Shown here: piece after piece, positions 18,363 through 26,753 of the stretch | Layout of the letters: every line of letters begins with the position of its first letter | Position numbering within the stretch: the stretch's first letter is position 1 | Source of the DNA: Streptomyces atroolivaceus | GTDB lineage: Bacteria > Actinomycetota > Actinomycetes > Streptomycetales > Streptomycetaceae | DNA: 64,000 nt | Reading direction: 5' to 3' | NCBI RefSeq assembly: GCF_000717025.1 | Contig: NZ_JNXG01000006.1 | Location: 62,001 to 126,000, forward strand | Position numbers and translations under genes: made by a program | The notes under the pieces: model-generated | What the model was told of the DNA's origin: nothing | The model's input: the letters and a program-made list of their open reading frames with translations, nothing else | The model's database searches: none

Positions 18363-19022
18363 TCAGCCGCGACGCGGAGCCAGGTCCTCCGGCAGGGTAG
18401 GAATCCGCCCCCGAGCACGCGCGAGCAGAACGGCCGGCTCCGGCTCCGCCTGCAAAGACTTGAGCATGAGCAGCCACCACTGATCCAGCCGCACCGTCCA
18501 GTTCGGACCGCCCGGCATCTCCTCGTTCAGCGTGCAGAGGCCGAAGAAGGAGTACACGAGCGCCACCGCCGCGGACGACGGTGCGACCCCGTCCGCCAAC
18601 TCACCTCGTGTGCGGGCCTGGGCGAGAAGCCGGGTGACGGCCAGGGCCCATCCGCCGAACGGCGTGGGTACGGGGGACTTCATGGTGCGGCGCTCCGCCC
18701 ACAGGCGCGCGCCCGCGCGCGCCACGACGTCCTCACTGAGGGACCGTGCGACACCGAAGCTGAGTACGACCAACTTCTCCAGCGGAGGGATGTCGGGCGC
18801 GGAGTAGGGAGCCGCGAGTTGTGGCCAGGTAGCGAACTGCTCATGGATCACCGCAAGCGCCAGCTTCTCCTTGCTGGAGTAATGGAAATAGATCGCTCCA
18901 CTCGTTTTTCCGGAGTGATCACTTATGTCATTGACACTCGTTCCCGCATATCCTCGTTCGATAAATAGATGTGCTGCTGATTCGAGCAGCTCTTTACGGG
19001 TGGCGCGGGCCCTGTCCTGCAC
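18363..19022 (-). CDS. TetR-family regulator, gamma-butyrolactone-receptor (ScbR/ArpA) type
   Basis: A 219-residue regulator whose N-terminal HTH ('VQDRARATRKELLESAAHLF', then 'GYAGTSVNDISDHSGKTSGAIYFHYSSKEKLALAVI') is of the gamma-butyrolactone receptor subgroup; 'GAIYFHY.SKE.LA' is its hallmark. These repressors release DNA on binding A-factor-like hormones and often control antibiotic clusters. The GTG at 19022 fits homologues best; the frame stays open to an upstream start at 19136. It is divergent from a HAD phosphatase gene. A short inverted repeat, ATATTC-TCTG-GAATAT (19304-19319), lies in the AT-richer intergenic DNA and could be an operator. No AfsA-type synthase is in the window. 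Confidence 0.85.
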   Translation of the reverse strand: MQDRARATRKELLESAAHLFIERGYAGTSVNDISDHSGKTSGAIYFHYSSKEKLALAVIHEQFATWPQLAAPYSAPDIPPLEKLVVLSFGVARSLSEDVVARAGARLWAERRTMKSPVPTPFGGWALAVTRLLAQARTRGELADGVAPSSAAVALVYSFFGLCTLNEEMPGGPNWTVRLDQWWLLMLKSLQAEPEPAVLLARARGRIPTLPEDLAPRRG

Positions 19023-19060
19023 TTCAGTTCCACTTTCGTTCGTATGTTCCAAAAGTTGCG

Positions 19061-19366
19061 ATGAGGGCGCTAGCACCTCCGCCTGGAGAGCTCGACCACA
19101 GCGCGAGGAAGATCCTATTATTCTTCGACCGCGCACGCTTGGGGCCGACTTCCGTGAATTCGCTGCCTGCTGTGCAGAATCGTTTCGCAGGGAGTCTGAA
19201 CGTCACCCCGGCCGGTACGGCGTCGCCCCTGGAGGCCGTCGCTCATCAGGCCAATTGCCTGTTCTCCGTGGAGCAGTCCGCACCGCGCGCGAAGGAGGCG
19301 GCCATATTCTCTGGAATATTCGCGTCACTCGAAATGGTGATTGCGGAGTTCGGAGGGCCAAATTAA
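19061..19366 (+). CDS. Possible small protein (101 aa), weakly supported
   Basis: An open frame from ATG 19061 ends 'AAIFSGIFASLEMVIAEFGGPN'. It has lower G+C than its neighbours and no clear ribosome site, and I recognise no family. It lies inside the divergent region between the TetR regulator and the HAD gene. It may be a remnant or simply regulatory DNA; treat with caution. Confidence 0.25.
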   Translation: MRALAPPPGELDHSARKILLFFDRARLGPTSVNSLPAVQNRFAGSLNVTPAGTASPLEAVAHQANCLFSVEQSAPRAKEAAIFSGIFASLEMVIAEFGGPN

Positions 19367-19560
19367 CGTAATGACTACGATGTTTCGGAGTCGGTCAAAA
19401 GGGACGGTCGCGTCTCCCTGACGCGCACGAAAACGTCACGTCGCGCATGAGTGGTGCGGCCACGCACACTTCCGCTTCATTTCCCCGAATGGATGACCCA
19501 TCCAGGCACCCGTCTGCGCCTGTGCCGCCGGTCGGCGCAGCCTCTGAGAACGGCAGTCAC

Positions 19561-20241
19561 ATGACAGTTCATCCCATCCTTTCCTGGTCCCCGTCCGCCA
19601 TCGTCTTCGACTGCGACGGGACCCTGATGGACACCGAGCGACACTGGCAGGAGGCCCGGAATGTCACTTTCCGGGTGTTCGGCGTCAAACCGCCGGCCGG
19701 CTTCGCAGACCGGGCCAAGGGCGTGCACTTCACCCAGTGCGGAACGCTCATGGCCGAGGAGGCCGGGAAGCCGGACCTCGTGGACGACTTCACGGACACG
19801 CTCCTCAGCACCTTCACCGCGCTGGTCGACCAGGACCCGGTCACCATGCCCGGAGCCGCCGCCCTGGTCCGGCTGGCCGTCGGCCGTGTCCCTCTCGCCG
19901 TGGCGAGCAACTGTCCCCGGACGATGGTGGAGTCGTGCCTCGAGCGGGCGGGGCTCCTCCGTTGCTTCGACCACGTCGTGGTCGCCGGCGAGGTGCTACG
20001 GCCGAAGCCGGAGCCCGATGTCTACAGGGAGGCCGCGCGTCTCTGCGGCGTACCGCCCGAGCAGACCCTGGCCGTGGAGGATTCGTTCACCGGCATGCAG
20101 TCCGCACGGCGGGCAGGTCTCCGCGTCATCGGGATCGGACCGTGCCCACCGGGGCTGGAGGCGGAGCAGGCCGATCTGTGGGTCAAGAGTCTTGCCGAGG
20201 ACGAACTAGTGTCATGGGCCAGACACCGGATCGGCGCGTAG
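19561..20241 (+). CDS. HAD-superfamily hydrolase (phosphatase)
   Basis: A 226-residue HAD subfamily I phosphatase. Motif I is 'FDCDGTLMD' with nucleophile Asp17 and acid Asp19, motif II Ser/Thr falls in 'AVASNCPR', motif III Lys is in 'RPKPEPDVY', and motif IV is 'AVEDSFTGM'. A helical cap lies at ~30-90. Such enzymes dephosphorylate sugar phosphates or small phosphorylated intermediates. In methylenomycin-furan and some butyrolactone loci a HAD phosphatase sits beside ScbR-like receptors, as here; that role is inference. An in-frame ATG at 19447 would add 38 residues, but homology begins at 19561. The dhaL and dhaK genes converge on it. Confidence 0.88.
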   Translation: MTVHPILSWSPSAIVFDCDGTLMDTERHWQEARNVTFRVFGVKPPAGFADRAKGVHFTQCGTLMAEEAGKPDLVDDFTDTLLSTFTALVDQDPVTMPGAAALVRLAVGRVPLAVASNCPRTMVESCLERAGLLRCFDHVVVAGEVLRPKPEPDVYREAARLCGVPPEQTLAVEDSFTGMQSARRAGLRVIGIGPCPPGLEAEQADLWVKSLAEDELVSWARHRIGA

Positions 20242-20242
20242 A

Positions 20243-20260
20243 GCGGCTCGGCTCAGCCGC
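20243..20260. terminator. Short hairpin between convergent genes
   Basis: GCGGCT and AGCCGC (20243-20248, 20255-20260) form a 6-bp stem with a 6-nt loop just after the HAD stop codon and before the converging dhaL end. It is small and is supported mainly by position. Confidence 0.3.
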
Positions 20261-20289
20261 GGACGCCGGGCCCTGGCCTGAGAAAGCGG

Positions 20290-20955
20290 TCAGCCGATGA
20301 TCACATGGTGCGCCAGAGTGTCCACGGTTCCGCCGGCGGAGGCGAAGAGCAGAGCGACGCCGACCGCCCCCGGGTCCGGGATGCCCGTCGCCCTTTGACC
20401 CAGGTAGCTCGCCCGGCCCATGCGTGCCGTCAGGGACGCCGTGTCCCGCACCCCCTCCCAGGCAGCCTCCGCCGCCCCGGCCAGGGCCTCCGCGGGAGGC
20501 GAGTCCTTCGTCGCCAGCAACGCGGCGGCAGCCGGAGCGAGTGCGTCGACCAGTGTCTTGTCCCCTGGTGAGGCATCCCCCACACGACGGATGGCGGCCA
20601 AGCCCCGGGCGGCGCCTTCGGCAAGCGAGGCCGTGGTCAGGTCGGGCCCGGAGCCGGCGGCGGCCCTGCTCAACGCCTGGAACAGCAGGCCGAACAGGGG
20701 ACCGCTGGTCCCCCCGATCTCGTCGAGGAAGGCATCTGCCATGGCGCCCAAGGTCTCCGCGGGACCGGTCGGTCCTTCCATGCGGTCGCACCGCAGACCG
20801 GAAGCCCTGACCCCGGCGGCGAGGTTCGCGCCGAAGTCACCGTCTCCCGCCCGCTGGTCGAGCGCGGTCAGCTCGGCTTCGGTGGCGTACACGGACTGCG
20901 TGAAGTCACGCATCCAGGCAAGGGTCTGTATGCCGTCGAAAGCGGCGTGCGCCAT
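20290..20955 (-). CDS. dhaL: Dihydroxyacetone kinase, DhaL (ADP/ATP-binding) subunit
   Basis: A 221-residue helical-barrel nucleotide-binding subunit. The Mg-coordinating aspartates lie in 'LDQRAGDGDFGANL', followed by 'EIGGTSGPLFGLLFQAL' and 'GDKTLVDALAPA', the standard DhaL blocks, and 'GRASYLGQRATGIPDPGA' near the end. With DhaK it phosphorylates dihydroxyacetone. ATG 20955 has an excellent AGGAGG at -9. It is read after dhaK on the same strand with a gap of about 55 bp. No DhaM phosphotransferase component is seen, so this may be an ATP-using version or may draw on PTS proteins encoded elsewhere. Confidence 0.93.
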   Translation of the reverse strand: MAHAAFDGIQTLAWMRDFTQSVYATEAELTALDQRAGDGDFGANLAAGVRASGLRCDRMEGPTGPAETLGAMADAFLDEIGGTSGPLFGLLFQALSRAAAGSGPDLTTASLAEGAARGLAAIRRVGDASPGDKTLVDALAPAAAALLATKDSPPAEALAGAAEAAWEGVRDTASLTARMGRASYLGQRATGIPDPGAVGVALLFASAGGTVDTLAHHVIIG

Positions 20956-21009
20956 GGTCTCGTCCTCCTGCTCCTGTGGTGACACTGCGGGATCCGGCAT
21001 GTACGGACC

Positions 21010-22008
21010 TCACCAGGACAGCGCCGGCGTGCGGACCGGCGCATCGTAGAAGTCCAGCACGACCCGGTCGGCGACCATAAGGGTCAGGGAGAAGCCCCGC
21101 ATGTCGAGAGCCGTAACGTAGTTGCCGACGAGGTGCCGGACCAGACGCACCCGCCGTGCCTCAAGAACCCGGTCGAGTTCACCGAATATGCCGTAGAGCT
21201 CGAGTGACGTGACCGCCCCCAGGCCGTTGACCAGAGCGACCACCGGCTCTTCGGGGCCAGGGCGCAGTGCGTCCAGCAGAGCGCCGACCATGTCCTCCAC
21301 CAGTGCACCCAACGGCTGCCAGCTCCTGGTCCGGTCGGCACGCTCTCCGTGGATTCCCACGCCGTACTCGAGTTCACCGGGCGGCAGAGCGAACGCGGGC
21401 TCGCCGTCGGCCGGTGCGTGGTGAGCGGCGGAAGCGACTGCGAGAGTCCGGCACCGGGCCGCCACGCTGGTGCCGAGATCGACCAGTCCGCCGAGTCCCA
21501 TTCCCCTGTCCGCAGCACCGCCCAGGACCTTCTCCACCAGGAGAGTGGCACCTGTGCCACGGCGTCCGGCGGCTATCTCCTCGGAGTCGGAAGCGAGGTC
21601 GTCGTCGACCAGGACGCGCCCGCAGGCGACCCCCGCATCGGCGAGCCGTTCGGCGGCGATACCGAAATTGATCCGGTCCCCCGTGTAGTTCTTGACCACG
21701 TGCAGCACGCCTTCCGGCCTGGCCACAGCGAGGGACGCCCGGAAGATCTGCCGGTTGTGCGGAGAGGCGAAGATCCTCCCGGGGCAGGCGGCGTCGAGCA
21801 TTCCCGCCCCGACGTATCCGGCGTGCAGAGGCTCGTGCCCCGCCCCTCCACCCGAGAGCAGACCCACCGTCCGCGCCGGTGCGGTGTGCAGGGCCGTGAC
21901 GAATCCGTCGGCGGCGTCGTACCCCACGAGATCCGCGTGGGCGCGCGCGAAGCCGGACAGCGCGTCGGAGGCCAGTTCGCCCGCGCAGTTTTCAAAGTAC
22001 CTGGCCAT
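21010..22008 (-). CDS. dhaK: Dihydroxyacetone kinase, DhaK substrate-binding subunit
   Basis: A 332-residue subunit that binds dihydroxyacetone covalently as a hemiaminal through the histidine in 'YGVGIHGER'. Other conserved blocks are 'LLSGGGAGHEPLHAGYVGAGMLDAA', 'HVVKNYTGDRINFGIAAE' and 'VALVNGLGAVTSLELY'. Length matches the family (~330). ATG 22008 begins MARYFENC; an AAAGGCG lies ~10 bp upstream. It is the first gene of a dhaK-dhaL unit. Together they make dihydroxyacetone phosphate, a glycolytic intermediate and the C3 donor for gamma-butyrolactone hormones, which is notable next to an ScbR-like receptor. Confidence 0.93.
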   Translation of the reverse strand: MARYFENCAGELASDALSGFARAHADLVGYDAADGFVTALHTAPARTVGLLSGGGAGHEPLHAGYVGAGMLDAACPGRIFASPHNRQIFRASLAVARPEGVLHVVKNYTGDRINFGIAAERLADAGVACGRVLVDDDLASDSEEIAAGRRGTGATLLVEKVLGGAADRGMGLGGLVDLGTSVAARCRTLAVASAAHHAPADGEPAFALPPGELEYGVGIHGERADRTRSWQPLGALVEDMVGALLDALRPGPEEPVVALVNGLGAVTSLELYGIFGELDRVLEARRVRLVRHLVGNYVTALDMRGFSLTLMVADRVVLDFYDAPVRTPALSW

Positions 22009-22057
22009 GAGCGGCACGCCTTTCGTCCCCGGCAAAAGACCGGATGAGCCGGATGGG

Positions 22058-22640
22058 TCAGCGTCCGGACGAGAACTCCATGGTGAGGGTGACGGTGTGC
22101 TTACGGCAACTCGCCCGGGGTGTTCGACGCGTCGAAGGCAGGGGCCGGCCGGACCCCGCAGACCTCCTGACCACTCGACCGCTGAACAGCACCAATCCCC
22201 TGGCCGACGGCACACGAGCAGCCCCCGACCACTCCAGCGGAAAGGGCTGCTCCTTGCTGTACTCTCTGCCGGTCCAGTGCGTGAGACCCGGCCGGGCGGA
22301 CGTCCGCGCCACTGAGCTCGGTCACGCGAGGGCTCCCGTCGAGGTGGTGGTGCCGAGGAATGCGGCCCTGTCGGATGCGGCAGCAGCATCGGTGAGGTCG
22401 TCCAGGCTCTGCTCGGTCTGCCGGGCGGAATAGGCGGCCATACCGGCGGCAAGTCGGTCCAGGACGCTGCGGACCAGGTCTTGGCTGGGAGAGCGGAGCC
22501 CCGTGCCTGGATCCGCTGCGCCGGGTTCCTCCCAGGACCTCCCGTCTCGTTTAGAACCCACCGGTTCGCACCAGATCGACAACGCACGCCCCGGTGCACA
22601 CGGCACCCCCGCACACGCCCTGCCCAGTCCGACTGCCGCC
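22058..22640 (-). pseudogene. Unrecognised decayed gene(s) upstream of dhaK
   Basis: Two minus-strand frames look partly coding. One ends at 22322 with a helical stretch ('DLVRSVLDRLAAGMAAYSARQ...LDDLTDAAAASDRAAF'). The other, 22058-22312, ends 'HTVTLTMEFSSGR'. An ATGA overlap at 22322-22325 suggests a former gene pair. I cannot assign a family to either, and both appear truncated at their 5' sides. Confidence 0.3.
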
Positions 22641-22655
22641 GCGTACGCAGGCATC

Positions 22656-22754
22656 ATGCAGCCCTCACGGTCTTATCCCAGCGACCTGTCCGACGCCCGC
22701 CGGGAACTCATCCACCCCACCCTCGAAGCCTGGCGCCAGGCCCGCAACGGCTAG
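22656..22754 (+). mobile_element. IS5-family transposase N-terminal relic
   Basis: Thirty-two codons from ATG 22656 to a TAG encode 'RSYPSDLSDARRELIHPTLEAWRQAR', the usual start of IS5/IS4-type Streptomyces transposases (SYPSDLSDARWELIEPxLxxWR). The remainder of the element is absent. Confidence 0.65.
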
Positions 22755-23199
22755 GACAAATAGAACAGACAAGCGAGAATCAAGCGCTCACTGAGTCGCG
22801 GAAGCGGCGAGGCCGCTGTTGGTGCAGACCCGCCACACCCTGGGACCCGGAAGTCGGGCCCGCGAGGCCCGGCTCTCGTCGGAACGGGGTGATGCCGGAG
22901 TTGATCCAGAGCTGTTGCAGCCGGTCCTTCGGGGCGTGAGCGGTCTCGTCGTCGAGGGCGGTGCTGTCGAGGGCGACGAGCCCGGCTTCGCTGAGGTGCC
23001 GAGGGCGACTGGGGAGACGAAGGGCAGATTCTCGCCCACGTCGGCATCCCGAAGGCCTACTCGTTCCACATGGCCTTGTCCTACTCGCGAGATTCGTTTC
23101 GTAGTGCCCGGCGGATCCGACCGCTTCGGGTGCAGCGGAACGGCCTCGCCCGGCGCGACGTGGCGTCGGACGACGGTCTTGGTTCGGTCGTTGTCGGCG
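22755..23199. other. 445-bp stretch of unidentified, probably decayed sequence
   Basis: Frames on both strands are long because of the high G+C, but none shows a recognisable family or start site. A plus-strand piece around 23035-23095 ('LAHVGIPKAYSFHMALSYSR') could be from a transposase. It lies between two mobile-element relics. Confidence 0.35.
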
Positions 23200-23708
23200 T
23201 ACGGGTCAATCTACTTCGACGTGCTGGCCGCCTACCCGGAAGCTGCTGATCGCCCTCGTCGGCATCCATGCGCTCTACCCGCACCAGGCCCGAGCGCTGC
23301 CCCTGACCGCCATCGACTTCACCCGCGGCCGGCTCACGCTCAGCGACATCGATCACCCCCTCGACGCCTTCACCCGGCAAGGCCGCCGTCGACTACATCC
23401 GCCTCCGGCACCAGAGCTGGCCACATACCCGCAACCCTCACGTGTTCATCAGCTCGCAGACCGCGCACACCCGGGCCCCGGTCACAACCGGCTGGATGCA
23501 GCCTCTGCTGCGCGGCCTACCGGTCACCGCCCAGCAACTTCGCGAGGACCGAATCCTCGAAGAGGCCGCCGTCACCGGCGCTGACCCGCAGCACCTATAC
23601 GCGGTGTTCAACATCACTCCGGAGACCGGACTCCGCTACACCCACTTCTTCCACCCCGACCCCACGGACAGCGACGACGTATTCGGCTGCAACATGGAGA
23701 CATCGTGA
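23200..23708 (+). mobile_element. Site-specific integrase relic
   Basis: Two frames together resemble a tyrosine-recombinase-like integrase common in Streptomyces. Near 23245 'LIALVGIHALYPHQARALPL', then 'IDFTRGRLTLSDIDHPLDAF'. From 23442 comes a second frame with 'FISSQTAHTRAPVTTGWMQPLLRGLPVTAQQLREDRIL' and 'LRYTHFFHP', the C-terminal region where the last catalytic residues should lie. At least one frameshift (near 23385) and loss of the N-terminus leave it inactive. A tiny frame overlapping its stop (GTG 23706) is too short to name. Confidence 0.5.
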
Positions 23709-23822
23709 CCGACCCCCACGCTCACCTGCTCGCCGCCATGATCGACCTCGGCGGCGAGCTGGAGCTCCCAGCTACCCGTAACGGGCGCTTCAGAGGCGCG
23801 GTCATCCCGGAAGGCGGCGCGG

Positions 23823-24215
23823 TCAGCGACGCCGGCCGCCGCCGATGCGGCGGTCGTCGGCCAGTGCGGTAAGCGGGCCGAACTCGCAGGCAAGCTGGTT
23901 CCACGTCAGAACCTCGCCGCAGCGGGCTGGGAACTCCTTCGGGTTGAACTCGGGCATGGTCCAGGTGCCAGTGCCCCGGTCCCGCAGCCACAGGTCCCCG
24001 TCACCGTCGACCACAGTCGGCGGAACCGGCACGGGCTCGGCCTGATCGGTGGGCTCCCAGGTGACCCGGCCCGGGTGGGAAACGCGGCGCAGCTCGGTGG
24101 TGGCCAGCCGCGCGGCCAAGTCACGGGTGGACTCTTCGGCGTCCTTGACCGACGCGAGTCGGAATGCGTCGTCAAGTACGGGCAGGGCTGGATTCTTGCT
24201 GCGCTTTGAACTCAT
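23823..24215 (-). CDS. Hypothetical protein (130 aa)
   Basis: A 130-residue soluble protein starting MSSKRSKNPALPVLDDAFRL at 24215, with a good GGAGGT ribosome site about 9 bp upstream. The middle has a Pro-rich segment and 'VVDGDGDLWLRDRGTGTWTMPEF', resembling a short strand-turn-strand recognition module, then 'WNQLACEFGPLTAL'. No family is recognised. It is surrounded by mobile-element relics (integrase 23200-23708, IS5 24300-24742), so it may be cargo or a survivor of element DNA. Confidence 0.5.
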   Translation of the reverse strand: MSSKRSKNPALPVLDDAFRLASVKDAEESTRDLAARLATTELRRVSHPGRVTWEPTDQAEPVPVPPTVVDGDGDLWLRDRGTGTWTMPEFNPKEFPARCGEVLTWNQLACEFGPLTALADDRRIGGGRRR

Positions 24216-24299
24216 ACGCTGACTACCTCCGGTGGCGGGCGTCACATCCGTTATGGCACCCCGTAGAGGAACACGGTATCCGAGGCGGGAGCCGGGCCG

Positions 24300-24742
24300 A
24301 CTACGACCACTGTCCAGGTGGAGGCGCTGGCACACTGGGCGGTGGGGCTACTGTCGGTTCTCGGCGAACGTGCAGGTCATCATCGATGCGGACAGCCGCC
24401 TGGTGATCGCCTCAGCCGGCCCCGTCCCCGGGAACAAGGCCGACGCCCACGCCTGGCGAGAATCGGACCTGCCCGCCATCGCGGCCGGGACAACGGTCAT
24501 CGCAGACGGCGCCTACCTGAACCGGCTTGATCGTCCCGCACCGCAGAAGAGCCGGACGCCCACTCCTGCGCGGCCAGGAGGAGGACAACGCCGAACACCG
24601 ACGCGTCCACGCCCGCGTCGAGCACACCTTCGCCCGCATGAAGAACTGGAAAATCCTCCGCGACTGCCGTCAGAAAGGAGACGGACTCCACCACGCCGTC
24701 CAGGCCGTCGCAACCATGCACAACCTCGCCATGACAGGCTGA
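24300..24742 (+). mobile_element. IS5-family (DDE_Tnp_4 type) transposase relic
   Basis: The central and C-terminal parts of a DDE transposase. One frame holds 'SANVQVIIDADSRLVIASAG', then 'NKADAHAWRESDLP' and 'VIADGAYLN' with one catalytic Asp. After a shift near 24530, the next frame has 'EHRRVHARVEHTFARMKNWKILRDCRQKG' including the catalytic Glu (VEHTFA) and the end 'AVATMHNLA'. The N-terminal helix-turn-helix is missing. Its right end abuts a truncated repeat-protein gene. Confidence 0.75.
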
Positions 24743-24820
24743 ACCAGCAGGTCAAACATCCATACCGGCCTGCCCACACCCACCCTTCTGCAACAACTTT
24801 TAGAGAGCGTTCGCTTCGCG

Positions 24821-25546
24821 GTGGCCATACGCGCTGACATCACCGAGGAACAGCGGGCGGGCATCCCCATCAAGTTCGACCCGCGCATGCACTACTACCC
24901 GCTCGACTGGGTCATGGGACTGCACGAGGATCCCAGCGCCATGCGCCGCCTGGCCTCCTCCTCCCACCCCCTGATCCGCAGAAGCGTCGCCCGGGCCCGG
25001 CACCTCCCCACGGACGTCGTCGAACGGCTCGCCCGCGACGACGACCGCGTCGTCCAGCTCTTCCTCGCGGAATCCTGCGACGACGCGCCCACCGACATGC
25101 TTCTGCGGGTATGGCAGTGGTGGACCGGCAGCCTCAGTGCCCCCGACCGCCCCCACGGCCACCCCAACTTCCCCCGCCGCGACCTACTCCGCCATGCCGA
25201 CGACCCGAACGCCAGAATGCGCCAACTGGCCTTGGACGACACCGCATCCACGGCGAAGCTGGTCGAGGAGTTCAGCCAGGACAGCAACGAGGAAGTACGG
25301 CACCGGGCCGCGTCCGACCCGCGCCTCTCCCCCGCATCCGCGGTCCGGCTTCTCGACGACCCGCACGAACACGTGCGCTACGCCGCCGCCCTCCATCCCA
25401 GGCTGCCCGCCCGCGTGCTGGTCCGGTTGCTGCGGGACGCCGACACCGGACAAACCGCGGAACGACACCCGGCACTGCCCGTCCCCGTCATGGAACAGAT
25501 GCTCCAGCGGATCCAGCACCCGGCCCCGGCCACACCAGGACCGTAA
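24821..25546 (+). CDS. Leucine-rich-repeat-variant (HEAT-like) protein, probably 5'-truncated
   Basis: A 241-residue frame made of helical repeats of about 24 residues with the LRV pattern 'LA.DPsp.VR..vA....lp..vl..La.D.d..Vr', e.g. 'HPLIRRSVARARHLPTDVVERLARDDDRVVQLFLAE' and 'DPRLSPASAVRLLDDPHEHVRYAAALHPRLPARVLVRLL'. Such proteins are cytoplasmic scaffolds of unknown partner. Streptomyces relatives carry further repeats upstream of this block, and the coding sequence here begins right beside the IS5 relic, so the 5' part was probably cut off. GTG 24821 is the first start left. Confidence 0.7.
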   Translation: MAIRADITEEQRAGIPIKFDPRMHYYPLDWVMGLHEDPSAMRRLASSSHPLIRRSVARARHLPTDVVERLARDDDRVVQLFLAESCDDAPTDMLLRVWQWWTGSLSAPDRPHGHPNFPRRDLLRHADDPNARMRQLALDDTASTAKLVEEFSQDSNEEVRHRAASDPRLSPASAVRLLDDPHEHVRYAAALHPRLPARVLVRLLRDADTGQTAERHPALPVPVMEQMLQRIQHPAPATPGP

Positions 25547-25779
25547 GAAGCCGTCATGCCTCCGGGATCGAGAAGGTCGGGCTGCCGTGCGGCCTCGCAG
25601 ACGGGCCGGCTTTGAACAGCGACCACCGTCAAAGTCCACGAGGGATGGCTGGGCGCCGAGCCCGGAGGTGCCTCCCCTCCTCGGCTCGACAGGCGCAATG
25701 CCGAGACGGAATGCGGGTACCGGGCCGGTGAGGCTGCGGCCACGTTGCCTGACTTGTGACTGACGGAGGAGGCCTCGGC

Positions 25780-25920
25780 ATGGACGGTTCGTTCTTGTCG
25801 GCGGACAACCCAACGCCCTTCTGGCCCATCGGCGCGATCATGATCGTCGTCATTACAGTCATCACATTGTCGATCGGAATCTGGCGCAACCGGCGAATGA
25901 AGCAAGGCAAGGAACTTTGA
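25780..25920 (+). CDS. Small single-span membrane protein (46 aa)
   Basis: Forty-six codons starting ATG 25780 with GGAGGAGG 8 bp upstream. One strong membrane helix ('FWPIGAIMIVVITVITLSIGIW') is flanked by an N-terminal Asp/Pro-containing stretch and a positively charged tail (RNRRMKQGKEL), predicting N-out, C-in topology. No family is recognised. The AT-richer composition inside the helix and the excellent ribosome site support reality. Confidence 0.6.
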   Translation: MDGSFLSADNPTPFWPIGAIMIVVITVITLSIGIWRNRRMKQGKEL

Positions 25921-26118
25921 GTGAGCGTCACTCTCTGAGCCCCGCTCGCTCCCAGGAGAACAGTCCGAGGCCGCGGGGCGAGCCCCGGGCAGCAGCGAAC
26001 TCCCGGAGCGAGCGGCTGGGCGCCCCGTGCGTGAGTGATCCTGGATCAGGCGATGTTCCTCGGATCTCCTGACGTGCGTGGGGTGTTGGGGTCAGGCTGT
26101 CTGTATGGGCCGTGGGGG

Positions 26119-26222
26119 CCGACGAATGCGGAGTGGGACCGGCTGGAGTCGTTCTTGCCTCCTGGTGGGGCCTGCGGGGGCCGGTGGAGTGACCACCGTC
26201 GGGTGATCAACGGGGTGCTCTA
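26119..26222 (+). mobile_element. IS5-family transposase N-terminal fragment
   Basis: The sequence encodes 'GPTNAEWDRLESFLPPGG', then 'GGRWSDHRRVINGVLY', the conserved start of IS5-family transposases (LTDAEWxxLxPLLPxxxxxGRxxxDHRxVxNGILYR). The match stops after VLY and passes directly, in frame, into a helicase-associated-domain fragment. Confidence 0.7.
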
Positions 26223-26361
26223 CAACGTGGTCATCGACGGCCGGGAACAACCCCGTGCATCCAGTGGAGTTCCTCATTGATTCCAAGACCCGCCCGGCCG
26301 GAATCGCCACCGACAACTCCCCGTGCTCGCCGCCCTCGGACTGGAATGGGCAGCGGCGTAG
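26223..26361 (+). pseudogene. Helicase-associated domain C-terminal fragment (second copy)
   Basis: After 'NVVIDGREQPR' the sequence continues, with frameshifts, as 'EFLIDSKTR' and 'LAALGLEWAAA' before a stop. This parallels the ending of the relic at 5490-6166 ('VVVNGEKHPRE', 'FLTNSKTRRAK', 'LAALGLEW'). It is fused in frame to the IS5 fragment on its left, so an insertion followed by a deletion probably created the junction. The following ~310 bp to 26673 hold nothing I can identify. Confidence 0.5.
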
Positions 26362-26673
26362 CCGGGCATCGAGGACGGCGTGAGGGGCCACGCCTGAGGC
26401 GGCAACGGCCCCTCACGTGGTATCAGGGGTTTTGGCTGCCCTGCGGGAGTGGTCAGCGCCTCACACGGGGACGTCAGGCGTACGAGCCAGATGTGGTGCT
26501 ACTTCTTACGGGTCGCGCCCGTCGTCGGCCTCGTCGAAAGGGGGCGAACCTCCCAGCCATCCCTCGCACCAGGACCTCACCGACGTCCACGCCACCGTCG
26601 GCCTCTTCCGTGTGACCTGGCACCTCCCCGCAGGGAACATCAGAACGAAACACCCACCTGCACAAAATGATTA

Positions 26674-26692
26674 TTCGAACAAAAACGTTCAC
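26674..26692. promoter_or_regulatory. Operator-like repeat upstream of the DeoR/LacI hybrid regulator
   Basis: The site TCGAACAAAAACGTTCA contains GAAC and GTTC half-sites in inverted arrangement, in a locally AT-rich segment 60-80 bp before the regulator gene. Read on the other strand it gives TGAACGTTTTTGTTCG, which resembles the TGTTCG-TTTGTTC site at 29813 and the site at 35444. It is a candidate autoregulatory operator. Confidence 0.45.
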
Positions 26693-26753
26693 ATGTGCTC
26701 ATCGGGCGGATAGACTGGCCCTCAGCCACGCACGGAAGAGGGAGTGCTGAAGC

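Noticed and set aside
19061..19366. AfsA/ScbA-type butyrolactone synthase beside the TetR regulator
   Set aside because: The only frame there is 101 codons and shows none of the AfsA hotdog-domain blocks.
22788..23069. Minus-strand frame of 93 codons
   Set aside because: Ser/Pro/Arg-rich low-complexity translation between mobile-element relics, with no motif.
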